Part shown: piece after piece, positions 48,597-57,014 of the stretch
Position numbering within the stretch: position 1 is the first letter of the stretch
Layout: the number at the start of each line of letters is the position of its first letter
Origin: CAMEON01 sp964463245
Lineage (GTDB): Bacteria > Bacillota > Clostridia > Oscillospirales > CAG-272
Assembly: GCA_964463245.1 (NCBI GenBank)
Contig: CAYXBU010000003.1
Location: forward strand, 1-57,454
Length of the DNA stretch: 57,454 bases
Direction: 5' to 3'
Position numbers and translations under genes: made by a program
Notes under the pieces: generated by a model
What the model was told of the DNA's origin: nothing
Database searches by the model: none
What the model saw: the letters and a program-made list of their open reading frames with translations, nothing else

Positions 48597-49589
48597 TTAC
48601 TGTGCCCGACACGCCTCTGCGACTCGATCCACAAAGCCGCCTGTGCAGAGCTGAGCAAGCCGTGCCGCCATCTGCTCCACCGCCTCGCCTGTCGCCGAGC
48701 CGTGCCCCTTCATGACCGGCTTGCGGACACCCAGAAGCAGTGCCCCGCCCTGGGTGTTGTAGTCATACTTGCGGCGCACGGTCGCCAACACCTCGGTCAC
48801 GGCGGGCTGATCCAGCCCGGCGGCGGTCAGCCCGGCGGCGACCTCGTCCAGTGCCGCCTTGGCACTTCCCTCGATGGATTTGAGCAGGATATTCCCGTGG
48901 AAGCCGTCGCAGACGATCACGTCCGTCTCCCCGCGCAGTGCCGAGGTGCCCTCGATGTTGCCGATGAAGTTCAACCGAAGCCCTTCCAGCAGGATATGCG
49001 CCTCCTTGACCGCCTCACAGCCCTTCTTTGGCTCGGCTCCGTTGGACAGGAGGGATATGCGCGGCTCAGCACAGCCGATACAACGCATATATGCATCCCC
49101 CAGCCGTGCGAAGGTGGGGTACAGCTCGGGGCGGCTGTCGATGTTAGCACCGCAGTCCAAGAGGAGGAGCGGATCGCCGTGCAGGTCGGTCAGCTCCACC
49201 GCCAGGATGGGGCGCAGGCGCGGGAGCTTGCCTACGATCATGATGGAGCAGACCAGCACTGCACCGGTCGCGCCGCAGGTGATGACCCCGTCGGCTCTTC
49301 CCTCCCCCGCCAGCCGCAGTGCCGTGCACAGGGAGGCCTCGGTGTCGGTGTAGGCCTGCATGGGGTCGTCGTTATTGGAGAGTGCGACCGGGGCGTGGCA
49401 GATCTCATACCGCTCGGTCGGTATGTCCTCGCCGCACGAGTCCAGCACGGCTCGGATCACATCGGCGTGGCCGCAGAGGTAGAGGAACAGTTTGGGGTCT
49501 TGTGCCAGCGCACGAACCGCCCCGCGGCACAGCTCCTCCTCGGGGGTGTCGGCACCCAGCAGATCAACAGACAAACGAACGGTGGTCAT
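48597..49589 (-). CDS. plsX: Phosphate acyltransferase PlsX
   Basis: Converts acyl-ACP to acyl-phosphate for phospholipid synthesis; peripheral membrane. The 330-aa protein shows RLSVDLLGADTPEEEL, SLCTALRLAGEGRADGVITCGATGAVL in pieces, LLLLDCGANIDSRPE, LNFIGNIEGTSALRG and VCDGFHGNILLKSIEG, all PlsX landmarks. GAGGAGAAG precedes ATG. It lies downstream of the acyl-chain operon but is separated by a strong terminator, so it is likely its own unit. It links the neighbouring fatty-acyl genes to lipid assembly. Confidence 0.95.
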   Translation of the reverse strand: MTTVRLSVDLLGADTPEEELCRGAVRALAQDPKLFLYLCGHADVIRAVLDSCGEDIPTERYEICHAPVALSNNDDPMQAYTDTEASLCTALRLAGEGRADGVITCGATGAVLVCSIMIVGKLPRLRPILAVELTDLHGDPLLLLDCGANIDSRPELYPTFARLGDAYMRCIGCAEPRISLLSNGAEPKKGCEAVKEAHILLEGLRLNFIGNIEGTSALRGETDVIVCDGFHGNILLKSIEGSAKAALDEVAAGLTAAGLDQPAVTEVLATVRRKYDYNTQGGALLLGVRKPVMKGHGSATGEAVEQMAARLAQLCTGGFVDRVAEACRAQ

Positions 49590-49659
49590 GTTTCTTCTCC
49601 TCTCGTATATTCATTGATTCCATGTTGTCCTGCATCGAAAAAAGTTCTGAGAGGGGGTC

Positions 49660-49691
49660 AGGGGGAGAACTCTTTCAAGAGTTCTCCCCCT
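49660..49691 (-). terminator. 14-bp perfect-stem terminator of the acyl-chain operon
   Basis: AGGGGGAGAACTCT (49660-49673) pairs perfectly with AGAGTTCTCCCCCT (49678-49691) around a four-base loop that contains part of the stop codon of the flavodoxin-fold gene. On the minus strand a T-run (TTTTTT) follows about 16 bases later. Confidence 0.75.
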
Positions 49692-50445
49692 GCGTGTCCT
49701 CTGCGCCCCCGCGCTCGCGCTCCTGCCGCCACACATTCTCCAGAATGGTGCGGTAGGTATCGGGCGAGAAGGGCGGGCGGGTCGCGGTGGCGATGGTCTC
49801 GGGGGAGAGACTGCCCGTGCGGGCAAGCTCCTCCCCAGCGGCGGTAAAGCGGGACAGGATGCGCGAGAGGCGAGAACCACCGTGATCCGCCATGGTCTTG
49901 AACTGGGGGCAGAACAGCGCGATATAGTTCCCGACCCCACAGATCAGATCAAACTCCCGTCGGATGGGCTCATAGACCACATCGGTCTCGTTGTAGGCAC
50001 AGCCCGAGAGCAGGATCAGCCGCTTATGCTCCATCGGGTAGCGGAATTCATGCGCGGGGGAGCCGTCGGTCGGGGCGTTCTGACCGTGGTAGGCATAGAC
50101 CAGCGATAGCAGACGATCCAGCGCGACCTTCATCTGCCCCGGCATCCCGAAGTAGTAGAGCGGAAAGCTACACAGGATCACATCCGCCTCCAGTATCTTC
50201 TGCTTGAGCATAGGGATGTCGTCGTTCTTGATGACACACTCCCCCTCGGTGCGCCCCCAGCAGGACAGGCACCCGGTGCAGGGAGTGATCCGCAGGGAGG
50301 AGAGGTGCAGGGTCTCGCAGGTGTATGCCCCGCCCTTCTGCATCCCCTCAACAAAGGCATTCGTGGCCAGCAGAGTGGTGCTGGCGGCACGGTGGGGGCT
50401 GGCGTTTACCACCAGCAGGCGTTGCGCCTGCGGCTTACTTTCCAT
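49675..50445 (-). CDS. Flavodoxin-fold NAD(P)H-dependent oxidoreductase
   Basis: A 256-aa FMN-binding protein. The phosphate loop is LLVVNASPHRAASTTLLA, with CTGCLSCWGRTEGECVIKNDD (a CxxC pair common in iron-sulfur flavoproteins and NAD(P)H:FMN reductases) and the flavin-binding loop CSFPLYYFGMPGQMK. The ATG lies inside the last codons of accA (11-base overlap), so it is translated with the acyl-chain operon. A role as reductase in that pathway, for example acting on an acyl double bond, is conceivable but not supported by motif; it may equally be unrelated. Confidence 0.85.
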   Translation of the reverse strand: MESKPQAQRLLVVNASPHRAASTTLLATNAFVEGMQKGGAYTCETLHLSSLRITPCTGCLSCWGRTEGECVIKNDDIPMLKQKILEADVILCSFPLYYFGMPGQMKVALDRLLSLVYAYHGQNAPTDGSPAHEFRYPMEHKRLILLSGCAYNETDVVYEPIRREFDLICGVGNYIALFCPQFKTMADHGGSRLSRILSRFTAAGEELARTGSLSPETIATATRPPFSPDTYRTILENVWRQERERGGAEDTQGENS

Positions 50446-51322
50446 GGAAATGCCACCTGTGAGTGCGGGGCGCGGGTGCACCCTCCACGGCGTAGGCCTC
50501 GTACCGTCCGATCTTGCGGTACTTCTCGGTACGCTCAGCCAGCAGCTGCTCGGCATCCAGATGAGACAGGGACTTCAGCTCGCGGTGAAGCTCCCGCCCC
50601 AGCTTACGCATGAAGGCCTCCCGCGCCGCAGGGTCGGCAAAATTCGGCTCGGCTATCTTCTTCTCGATGATGCCGAACTCCAGCAGATCATCCGCCGACA
50701 GGCGCAGGTGCTCGGCCGCCTCGGGGGCGCGCTTGGGATCCTTGAACAGGATGCTGGCGCAGGACTCGGGGGAGATGACCGAGTAGTAGGCATTCTCCAG
50801 CATCCAAACGCGGTCGGCGACCGCCAGTGCCAGCGCACCGCCACTGCCGCCCTCGCCGATCATGACCGTGATGATGGGGGTCTTGACCGCCGACAGCTCG
50901 TACAGGTTCCGCGCGATGGCCTCCCCGGCGCCCCGCTCCTCGGCTCCCTTGCCGCAGTTCGCGCCCTGGGTATCCACGAAGCAGACCACCGGGCGGTGGA
51001 ACTTCTCGGCCTGCTTGATCAAGCGCAGAGCCTTGCGGTAGCCCTCCGGCAGGACACACCCGAAGTGGCGGTCGATGCGCTCCATCAAGTCCCGCCCCTT
51101 GTCGATGCCGATGACTGTGACCGGTATGCCGTCCAGCCACGCGATACCGCCGATCACCGCGTGATCGTCCCCAAAGGTGCGGTCTCCGTGCAGCTCGCAG
51201 AAATCCGTAAAGATGTTGCCCGACTCGATATAGTCGATGGCCGTCGCCCGCCCGTTCTTGCGGGTCAGACAGATGCGGTCGTAGGTGCTGAGTGCTGTAT
51301 GCACAGCCTGATTCGTATCCAT
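50435..51322 (-). CDS. accA: Acetyl-CoA carboxylase carboxyltransferase subunit alpha
   Basis: With AccD it transfers CO2 from biotin to acetyl-CoA, giving malonyl-CoA. The 295-aa protein has the crotonase-like carboxyltransferase motifs LHGDRTFGDDHAVIGGIA, GYRKALRLIKQAEKF, FVDTQGANCGKGAEERG, MIGEGGSGGALALAVADRV and SVISPESCASILFKD. The N-terminus is slightly shorter than in E. coli (319 aa). It starts 12 bases after accD. The biotin carrier (AccB) and biotin carboxylase (AccC) are not in the window. Confidence 0.96.
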   Translation of the reverse strand: MDTNQAVHTALSTYDRICLTRKNGRATAIDYIESGNIFTDFCELHGDRTFGDDHAVIGGIAWLDGIPVTVIGIDKGRDLMERIDRHFGCVLPEGYRKALRLIKQAEKFHRPVVCFVDTQGANCGKGAEERGAGEAIARNLYELSAVKTPIITVMIGEGGSGGALALAVADRVWMLENAYYSVISPESCASILFKDPKRAPEAAEHLRLSADDLLEFGIIEKKIAEPNFADPAAREAFMRKLGRELHRELKSLSHLDAEQLLAERTEKYRKIGRYEAYAVEGAPAPRTHRWHFHGK

Positions 51323-51334
51323 ATAGCTGCCTCC

Positions 51335-52138
51335 TTAGTAGCCGTGCAGGGACAAGAGCAAGGACAAGTGCGCGGGTTGCTCCGCCCGCGGAAGGATCTC
51401 GTCAATAAAACCGTTTTCCAGCTGGAACTCGGCGGTCTGGAAGCTGTCGGGCAGGGTCTCACCGGTCACCTGCTCCACCACTCGCCGTCCCGCAAAGCCG
51501 ATGCGTGCGCCCGGCTCGGCGAAGATGATGTCCCCCAGCATGGCAAAGCTGGCGGTCACGCCGCCCATGGTCGGGTCGGTCAGGCCTGCGATGTACAAAA
51601 GTCCCGCATCACTGTGCCGCTTGACCGCCGCCGAGGTCTTGGCCATCTGCATCAAGGACAGCATCCCCTCCTGCATCCGCGCTCCGCCCGACACCGTGTA
51701 GCCGATGACAGGCAGACGGTTCTCGGTCGCATACTCGAACAGAGCCGTGATGCGGTCCCCCACGACCGTGCCCATCGACCCCATCATGAAGGCGGCATCC
51801 ATGACGAACAGAGCCGTCCTGTGACCGCCGATCCCGGCGGTACCGCAGAGGACGCCCTCGCTCTCGTGGCTCTTCTGCCGCGCCGCCTCGTACTTGCCCT
51901 TGTAATCCGGGAAGTCCAGCGGGTCGGTAAAGACCTCCTCCGAGAACAGCTCACGGAAGCTGTCGGGGTCAGTCAAGTGCGCCACGCGGGCGCGTACCGG
52001 CATGGTGTGGCAGTGCCCGCAGACGGGGCAGATGTAGGCGTTCGCCTGCAGGTCGGCGGGCGCGACGGCTCCCCCACACCCCGGGCAGGGGCGGGTCGCC
52101 GTCGCGGCGGCCTTGCTTTCGGTTGCAGAAACGGTCAT
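51335..52138 (-). CDS. accD: Acetyl-CoA carboxylase carboxyltransferase subunit beta
   Basis: Partner of AccA. The 267-aa protein has the N-terminal zinc ribbon RPCPGCGG and ICPVCGHCH, then DFPDYKGKYEAARQKS, MDAAFMMGSMGTVVGDRI, YTVSGGARMQEGMLSLMQMAKT, and FAEPGARIGFAGRRVVEQ. The ATG at 52138 is 12 bases past AGGAGG, a slightly long gap. An upstream hairpin (GGGGG/CCCCC arms at 52179-52208) separates it from fabD by 89 bases. Confidence 0.95.
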   Translation of the reverse strand: MTVSATESKAAATATRPCPGCGGAVAPADLQANAYICPVCGHCHTMPVRARVAHLTDPDSFRELFSEEVFTDPLDFPDYKGKYEAARQKSHESEGVLCGTAGIGGHRTALFVMDAAFMMGSMGTVVGDRITALFEYATENRLPVIGYTVSGGARMQEGMLSLMQMAKTSAAVKRHSDAGLLYIAGLTDPTMGGVTASFAMLGDIIFAEPGARIGFAGRRVVEQVTGETLPDSFQTAEFQLENGFIDEILPRAEQPAHLSLLLSLHGY

Positions 52139-52227
52139 GATGAGGCATTTCCTCCTAAATTTGCAATAATTGTTTTCCGGGGGAAACTTTCTGAAGGAAG
52201 TCTCCCCCCCGCTCCTCTCCGCGCTCC

Positions 52228-53175
52228 TTACCCCAACAACTCCCGACACACCGCCTCAAAGGACACCATGTCGTTGACGGTCAGGGCGCGCGCCTCAGGG
52301 AGAGTGCGACCGACGAAGCCGGTCAGGGTCTTACCCGCGCCGACCTCCACGAAGGTGGTGATGCCCTGCTCCCACATGGCACGGAGGGTCGCCTCCCAGC
52401 GAACGGGCGAGCAGACCTGACGGCTCAGGCGATCCGTGATACCCGCGCGGTCGACGGGGTACGGCTCGGCGTTAAGGTTGGCGTAGAGCGGGATGGTCGG
52501 CGCATGGATATCCGCACCGTCCAGCGCGGCACGGAGCACAGGCTCCACCGCCGCCATGTAGGGGGTATGGAATGCCCCGCTGACCGGCAGCTTGACCGCC
52601 CGTCCGCCCGCCGCCTTGATGGCGGCGCAGAAGTCGTCCATTTGGGCGGTACTGCCCGCGCAGGAGACCTGTCCGGGGCAATTGTAGTTGACAGGCCAGA
52701 CCTCCGAGAAGTCGGCACAGACCGCCTCCACGGTCTCGGGCGGGAGTTTGAGAGCGGCCGCCATACCGCCGGGGTGCTTCCCGGATTGCCATGCCATGAC
52801 CTCCCCGCGCAGGCAGACGAAGCGGAAGGCCTCCTCCGCATCCATCACCCCCGCAAAGGCGGCGGCGGGTATCTCCCCCAACGAGAAGCCCGCCACGGCG
52901 ACCGGGGTCACACCCGCCGCACGAAGGGACTCAGCAATAGCGAGATCCGTCAAGAACAGGCAGGGCTGGGTGTTAGCGGTCTGTCCGATGAGACTGCCGT
53001 CGGTACAGCTCCCGGTGCCGAAGCAGATGTCCGTGATGCCGGTACGCAGGGACTCCCCCATCGCAAAGATATTCCCTGCCGCCGGGACAGCCTCGGCGAT
53101 ATCCTTGCCCATGCCGACGGTCTGTGCGCCCTGTCCCGCAAACAGGAACGCGACCTTGCTCATATCGGTGCTCAT
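52228..53175 (-). CDS. fabD: Malonyl-CoA:ACP transacylase
   Basis: Loads malonyl groups on ACP. The 315-aa protein opens KVAFLFAGQGAQTVGMGKDIAE, has the nucleophile elbow GFSLGEIPAAAF (the residue before Ser is Phe, where many have His or Leu), the catalytic His in SGAFHTPYM, and EVGAGKTLTGFV near the end. GGAGGAGC lies upstream and the start overlaps the fabZ stop (ATGA). Confidence 0.95.
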   Translation of the reverse strand: MSTDMSKVAFLFAGQGAQTVGMGKDIAEAVPAAGNIFAMGESLRTGITDICFGTGSCTDGSLIGQTANTQPCLFLTDLAIAESLRAAGVTPVAVAGFSLGEIPAAAFAGVMDAEEAFRFVCLRGEVMAWQSGKHPGGMAAALKLPPETVEAVCADFSEVWPVNYNCPGQVSCAGSTAQMDDFCAAIKAAGGRAVKLPVSGAFHTPYMAAVEPVLRAALDGADIHAPTIPLYANLNAEPYPVDRAGITDRLSRQVCSPVRWEATLRAMWEQGITTFVEVGAGKTLTGFVGRTLPEARALTVNDMVSFEAVCRELLG

Positions 53176-53636
53176 GCTTGCTCCTCCGTTCCGATGCTCT
53201 CCAGAGCCGCCTTATCCATAGCCGTAAAGGACAGGCTGCCGCGGCTCCGCAGCTGACCATCCACCGTGACGGTCGCATCAAAGCTGATCAGCGGCCCCGA
53301 ACCGCTCTTTTTGGTGACCGTGACGGTCATCACATCCCCCGGGATGATAGGGCGCAGGAACTTGAACTGATCCACCTTGAGCAGGACGTACAGTTTATCT
53401 TCAGCACTGCCCTCGGCCTCCACGGTCAGGGAGCAGAGCTGGGCGCAGGTCTCCACGATCAGAACCCCCGGCAGAAGCGGGGTTCCCGGGAAGTGCCCCG
53501 CGAACCACGGGTCGTTGATGGAGACGGTCTTACTGCCCACGGCCGACACGCCGGGGGTCAGCTCCAGCACCCGCTCGATCATTTGGAAGGGCGGGCGTTG
53601 CTTGAGGCGGGTATTGACAGCGTAAATGTTCATCAT
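53172..53636 (-). CDS. fabZ: 3-hydroxyacyl-ACP dehydratase FabZ
   Basis: Removes water from 3-hydroxyacyl-ACP. The 154-aa hot-dog protein shows RPPFQMIERVLEL, WFAGHFPGTPLLPGVLIVE with catalytic His48 and Glu62, and FKFLRPIIPGDVM. Length is normal. Two in-frame ATGs overlap the fabG TGA, so translation is coupled. Confidence 0.95.
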   Translation of the reverse strand: MMNIYAVNTRLKQRPPFQMIERVLELTPGVSAVGSKTVSINDPWFAGHFPGTPLLPGVLIVETCAQLCSLTVEAEGSAEDKLYVLLKVDQFKFLRPIIPGDVMTVTVTKKSGSGPLISFDATVTVDGQLRSRGSLSFTAMDKAALESIGTEEQA

Positions 53637-54364
53637 AGCGACAGACCTCCGTCCATGGTCAGCACCTGCCCTGTCATGTAGGCACAGGCATCCGAGGCCA
53701 GCATGGAGACCACCGCCGCGACCTCCTCCGGCTTACCCAGCCGATGCAGGGGGATAGCGTTCAGGTACTCGGCCTTCTTCTCCTCGGGCAGGGCATCCAG
53801 CATATCGGTCTCGATGAAGCCGGGCGCGATCGCATTGACCCGAATGCCGTAGGGGGCAAGCTCCTTGGCCATGGTGCGAGTCATGGAGTTGACCGCGCCC
53901 TTGGTCGCGCTGTAGACAGCCTGTCCCGCCAGGGCAAAGCTCCCGCTGACCGAGGACATATTGATGATGACACCGCTCTTCTTGCGGAACATCTTGAGCA
54001 CGGCTTGCTGGGCGCAGTACAGGTAGCCCTTGACATTGAGGTCAAGGCAGGTATCCAGCGTTTCGGGGGTCAGCATCAGCAGGTATTCATCCCGCACGAT
54101 CCCGGCATTATTGACCAAGAGGTCGATCTGCCCGTAGGCCTTGCAGACATCCCGCATCATGGCGCGGACAGCGGCAGGGTCGGACACATCGGCCTGATAC
54201 AGCATACCGCTCCCACCGGCGGCCTCGATGGCCTCCAGCACGGAACGAGCCTCATCCTCCCGATGGGCGAAGTTGACCACGACGGTATAGCCATCCTGCG
54301 CCAGCCGCAGGGCGCAGGCGCGTCCGATCCCGCGGGACGCACCGGTCACGATTGCGATCTTCAT
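53633..54364 (-). CDS. fabG: 3-oxoacyl-ACP reductase FabG
   Basis: NADPH-dependent reduction of 3-oxoacyl-ACP. The 243-aa short-chain dehydrogenase has the cofactor motif IVTGASRGIGRACAL, NNAG in LLVNNAGIVRD, the catalytic Ser in NMSSVSGS, YxxxK in AVYSATKGAV, and ends MTGQVLTMDGGLSL. The frame is open for 79 codons upstream, but AAGGA precedes ATG 54364 and the fold begins there. It is separated from the ketosynthase by an unusually long 261-base gap. Confidence 0.96.
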   Translation of the reverse strand: MKIAIVTGASRGIGRACALRLAQDGYTVVVNFAHREDEARSVLEAIEAAGGSGMLYQADVSDPAAVRAMMRDVCKAYGQIDLLVNNAGIVRDEYLLMLTPETLDTCLDLNVKGYLYCAQQAVLKMFRKKSGVIINMSSVSGSFALAGQAVYSATKGAVNSMTRTMAKELAPYGIRVNAIAPGFIETDMLDALPEEKKAEYLNAIPLHRLGKPEEVAAVVSMLASDACAYMTGQVLTMDGGLSL

Positions 54365-54540
54365 GTTCTGTTTTTCCTTTTCGTCAACAATTTTTTCGTT
54401 CATATCTATGTCGTAGATCGGCATTTTCCTTTGGGTTGCCTGTCCGACCTGCGCCGGGGGCCGGAACCATCTCAAACGCCGAAGTTTCCGCCCCCCGGTT
54501 CCCCCCACCTCCTTGGCTGGCGCCGTCACAAGCCACAGCG

Positions 54541-54572
54541 TCCTCCGGACACGAACTCCGGTGTGCGGAGGA
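54541..54572 (-). promoter_or_regulatory. Stable hairpin in the ketosynthase-fabG spacer
   Basis: TCCTCCG-g-ACAC and GTGT-g-CGGAGGA form a near-perfect stem around an eight-base loop. The 261-base spacer (54365-54625) has no gene I can support; it also contains GGAACC/GGTTCC and AAAC/GTTT pairings at about 54462-54508. It may be an attenuator or processing site. Confidence 0.45.
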
Positions 54573-54625
54573 TGCCGATGGTGAGTCGGTTCAACAGCCA
54601 AAGCAGGGCAATGCGCAGGGGGAAT

Positions 54626-57001
54626 TTACTTTTCGATCACGACAGCGGTATAGGAGCCGCCTGCGGCGAAGGAGACCGCCAGGAGGCGGTGAAGTGCGGC
54701 GGCCTGTACGCCGACCTTAACAGCACCGACCCCGGTGTGCAGGTATGCGTTCGGCTCAGCGTCCAGGTCGCCGTGGAGCAGGAGCGCACCATGCGCCAGA
54801 CTCAGCGCGGCCGAGGCGGCACGTCCCTCGCCCGCCCGCTCCTTGACCGAGATGACGGGGGTCTCGGAGAGGTCGAACACCGCCGACAGACCATTCAGCT
54901 CCTCGTTATCCACCTCGGCCATACCGTTGGCAAAGCCCAGAATGCCATCGATATCCGAAACGGTCATATGTGCATCCTCCAGCGCGGCGCAGATGGCCTT
55001 GACCAGCCCCTCGGAGGAGCCGCCGACCTGACCGAACGGCACACAGCCGTGCGCCATACCGTAGCCTACCACGCGGCAGTAAGGCTCAGCCCCGCGTGCG
55101 GTCGCCGACGCGGCAGTCTCCAACAGCATGGAAACACTGCCGTCCGACAGCGTGAAGGCATCCTTGCCGGTATAGGGCAGGACAGGCTCAGCGGCAACCA
55201 GCCCCAGCCCATGGTACAGCTCGGACAGGATGGCATCGTTCTCGTCGGTGCCGGTGGCGATCATGGCCGACTCGCGGCCGTCCCGCATGACCTGAAGCGC
55301 GTAGGCCACCGATTGCAGACCCGACTGGTTTCCGTTGGTCACGGTGACGTTATAGCCCTTGATCCCCGCACAGATGGACAGGTAACCGCCCGCCGCGTTG
55401 TAGACCGTGTTAGGAAACTTGAAGGCACTGCCGCCCGCGTTGCCCTTCTGGGTGATCAGGTTCTGGAAGTCACAGCTGGGACCGACCGCGCCTTCGGAGG
55501 TACCGATGATGATACCGATGTCGGTCGCGTTACCGTCCGTCACCGTATACGCGGCATCCCGCAGGGCATCCATACCCGAGACCGCCTGCATCTGGCTCAG
55601 GTGATCCAGCTTGCGGTAGAAGGCCATCTTCAGCCCCTGTGCATCGTAGTCCGGTGCCGCCACCTTGGCGGACAGCTCGGCCTCGGACAGAGACGCATTC
55701 TCGCGGCAGGCATCTATGTAAGCCTGCTTGCCATTGCCCAGAGGCGTGACCAGACCGATACCCGTCAGCACGACCTCGGGTGCGGCGGGACGGTGGGGCG
55801 GCTCGGCGGCCTCCTTGCCAAAGATGATGCTGGCGTTGTTGCCGCCAAAGGCGAAGGAGTTGTTCATGACCGCGCTCAGCTGCTTGTGGCGGGGGGTATT
55901 GGGGCAGAAATCCAGCTTGCCCGCCTTCTCGGCCAGTACCGCGAGATCTTCCTCGCTGTAGCCGATGGTGGGAGGCACCGTATTCTCCACCATCGCCTTG
56001 ATGGCGAAGACCGCCTCAATGGCACCGGCGGCACCCAGGCAGTGCCCGGTCATGGCCTTGGTGGAGCTGACCGACAGGTCGTCGTTCTCCCCGTCAAAAA
56101 TGGTATGTAAGGACAGGAACTCGGCCTCGTCGTTCTTGGCGGTGCCGGTTCCGTGGGCGTTGACGTAATCGATGTCGGCGGGGGTCAACCCTGCCTCGGC
56201 AATGGCACCGCGAATGGCATTCATCTGCCCCTCGCCGTCCGGGCGGGGAGCCGTGATGTGGTGTGCATCGCTGCTGATGCCCGAACCGAGGATCTCACAG
56301 TAGATATGCGCGCCGCGTGCGACCGCGTGCTCGTAGGACTCCACCACCAGAACTCCCGCGCCCTCGCCCAGCGTGATGCCGTGGGAGTGGTTGAAGGGGG
56401 AGCAGGAATGCTCGTCCAGCGCATGGAGGGACAAAAAGCCCGCATAGGGCACCGACGAGAAGCCGTCGGCACCGCCCGCCAGCACCACGTCCGCTTTGCC
56501 CGCCCGAATGAGATCGGCGGCATAAGCGATACTGATGGTACCGGCCGCGCACGCGTTGGCGACGTTGGTCACGACACCGCCCGCGTGGCAGGACTCCGCC
56601 ACCTGATTGGCGATGGCCGAGATGGGGAGCTTCAGGATGTCCTCGCGGTGCTTGCCGCCGCGGTAGTACCGCTCCAGACTGCGGCCACCGCCCACGCAGC
56701 TGCCCATGATGACACTTGCCCGCTCACTGCTGCCAAAATCTGAAAGACCTGCGTCCGACAGGGCTTCCCCGGTCGCCCGCAGGCACAGGGCGGCAGCCCG
56801 GTCAAGGGTGGGGTCGTTCTCCTCCAGCCCCTTGACCTCTGCCGCGTAGTCGGCATAGCAGTTGGCGGTGTCCAGCGTAGTGGTGTGTGCAATGCCGCTC
56901 CGCGAGGCGAGGATGCTCTCCCAGCATTCCTCCACGTTGCCTCCGATGGCACTGATCACGCCGAGGCCGGTGATCACGCACCGGGTCTGCTTGTCTGCCA
57001 T
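54626..57001 (-). CDS. Fused double beta-ketoacyl-ACP synthase: active KS plus degenerate CLF-like KS
   Basis: A 791-aa protein of two ketosynthase modules. KS1 (about 1-400) has Cys151 in ANACAAGTISI, His283 in NAHGTGTAKND and His320 in KAMTGHCLGAAG, a complete FabF triad. KS2 (about 408-791, restarting at VVLTGIGLVTPLGNGKQ) has Asn558 in place of Cys (TNGNQSGL), Phe690 in place of the first His (GFANGMAE), and Glu725 in place of the second (KERAGEG). It cannot condense by the usual chemistry and resembles a chain-length factor. Such KS/CLF pairs are normally separate subunits in aromatic and aryl-polyene type II systems. It lies between ACP and FabG in one operon. Confidence 0.92.
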   Translation of the reverse strand: MADKQTRCVITGLGVISAIGGNVEECWESILASRSGIAHTTTLDTANCYADYAAEVKGLEENDPTLDRAAALCLRATGEALSDAGLSDFGSSERASVIMGSCVGGGRSLERYYRGGKHREDILKLPISAIANQVAESCHAGGVVTNVANACAAGTISIAYAADLIRAGKADVVLAGGADGFSSVPYAGFLSLHALDEHSCSPFNHSHGITLGEGAGVLVVESYEHAVARGAHIYCEILGSGISSDAHHITAPRPDGEGQMNAIRGAIAEAGLTPADIDYVNAHGTGTAKNDEAEFLSLHTIFDGENDDLSVSSTKAMTGHCLGAAGAIEAVFAIKAMVENTVPPTIGYSEEDLAVLAEKAGKLDFCPNTPRHKQLSAVMNNSFAFGGNNASIIFGKEAAEPPHRPAAPEVVLTGIGLVTPLGNGKQAYIDACRENASLSEAELSAKVAAPDYDAQGLKMAFYRKLDHLSQMQAVSGMDALRDAAYTVTDGNATDIGIIIGTSEGAVGPSCDFQNLITQKGNAGGSAFKFPNTVYNAAGGYLSICAGIKGYNVTVTNGNQSGLQSVAYALQVMRDGRESAMIATGTDENDAILSELYHGLGLVAAEPVLPYTGKDAFTLSDGSVSMLLETAASATARGAEPYCRVVGYGMAHGCVPFGQVGGSSEGLVKAICAALEDAHMTVSDIDGILGFANGMAEVDNEELNGLSAVFDLSETPVISVKERAGEGRAASAALSLAHGALLLHGDLDAEPNAYLHTGVGAVKVGVQAAALHRLLAVSFAAGGSYTAVVIEK

Positions 57002-57014
57002 ATTCGCCTCTCCT

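Noticed and set aside
52920..52975. Catalytic loss in FabD because the residue before Ser is Phe
   Set aside because: That position varies among Firmicutes FabD proteins; Ser and the later His are both present.
53633..54601. Longer N-terminus for FabG (79 extra residues)
   Set aside because: The extension is Arg/Pro/Thr-rich and unlike any short-chain dehydrogenase; the ribosome site and fold start favour ATG 54364.
53744..56110. 788-aa plus-strand open frame across fabG and the ketosynthase
   Set aside because: It lies antisense to two well-supported genes. The translation is His/Arg/Gly/Gln-rich and has no recognisable domain.
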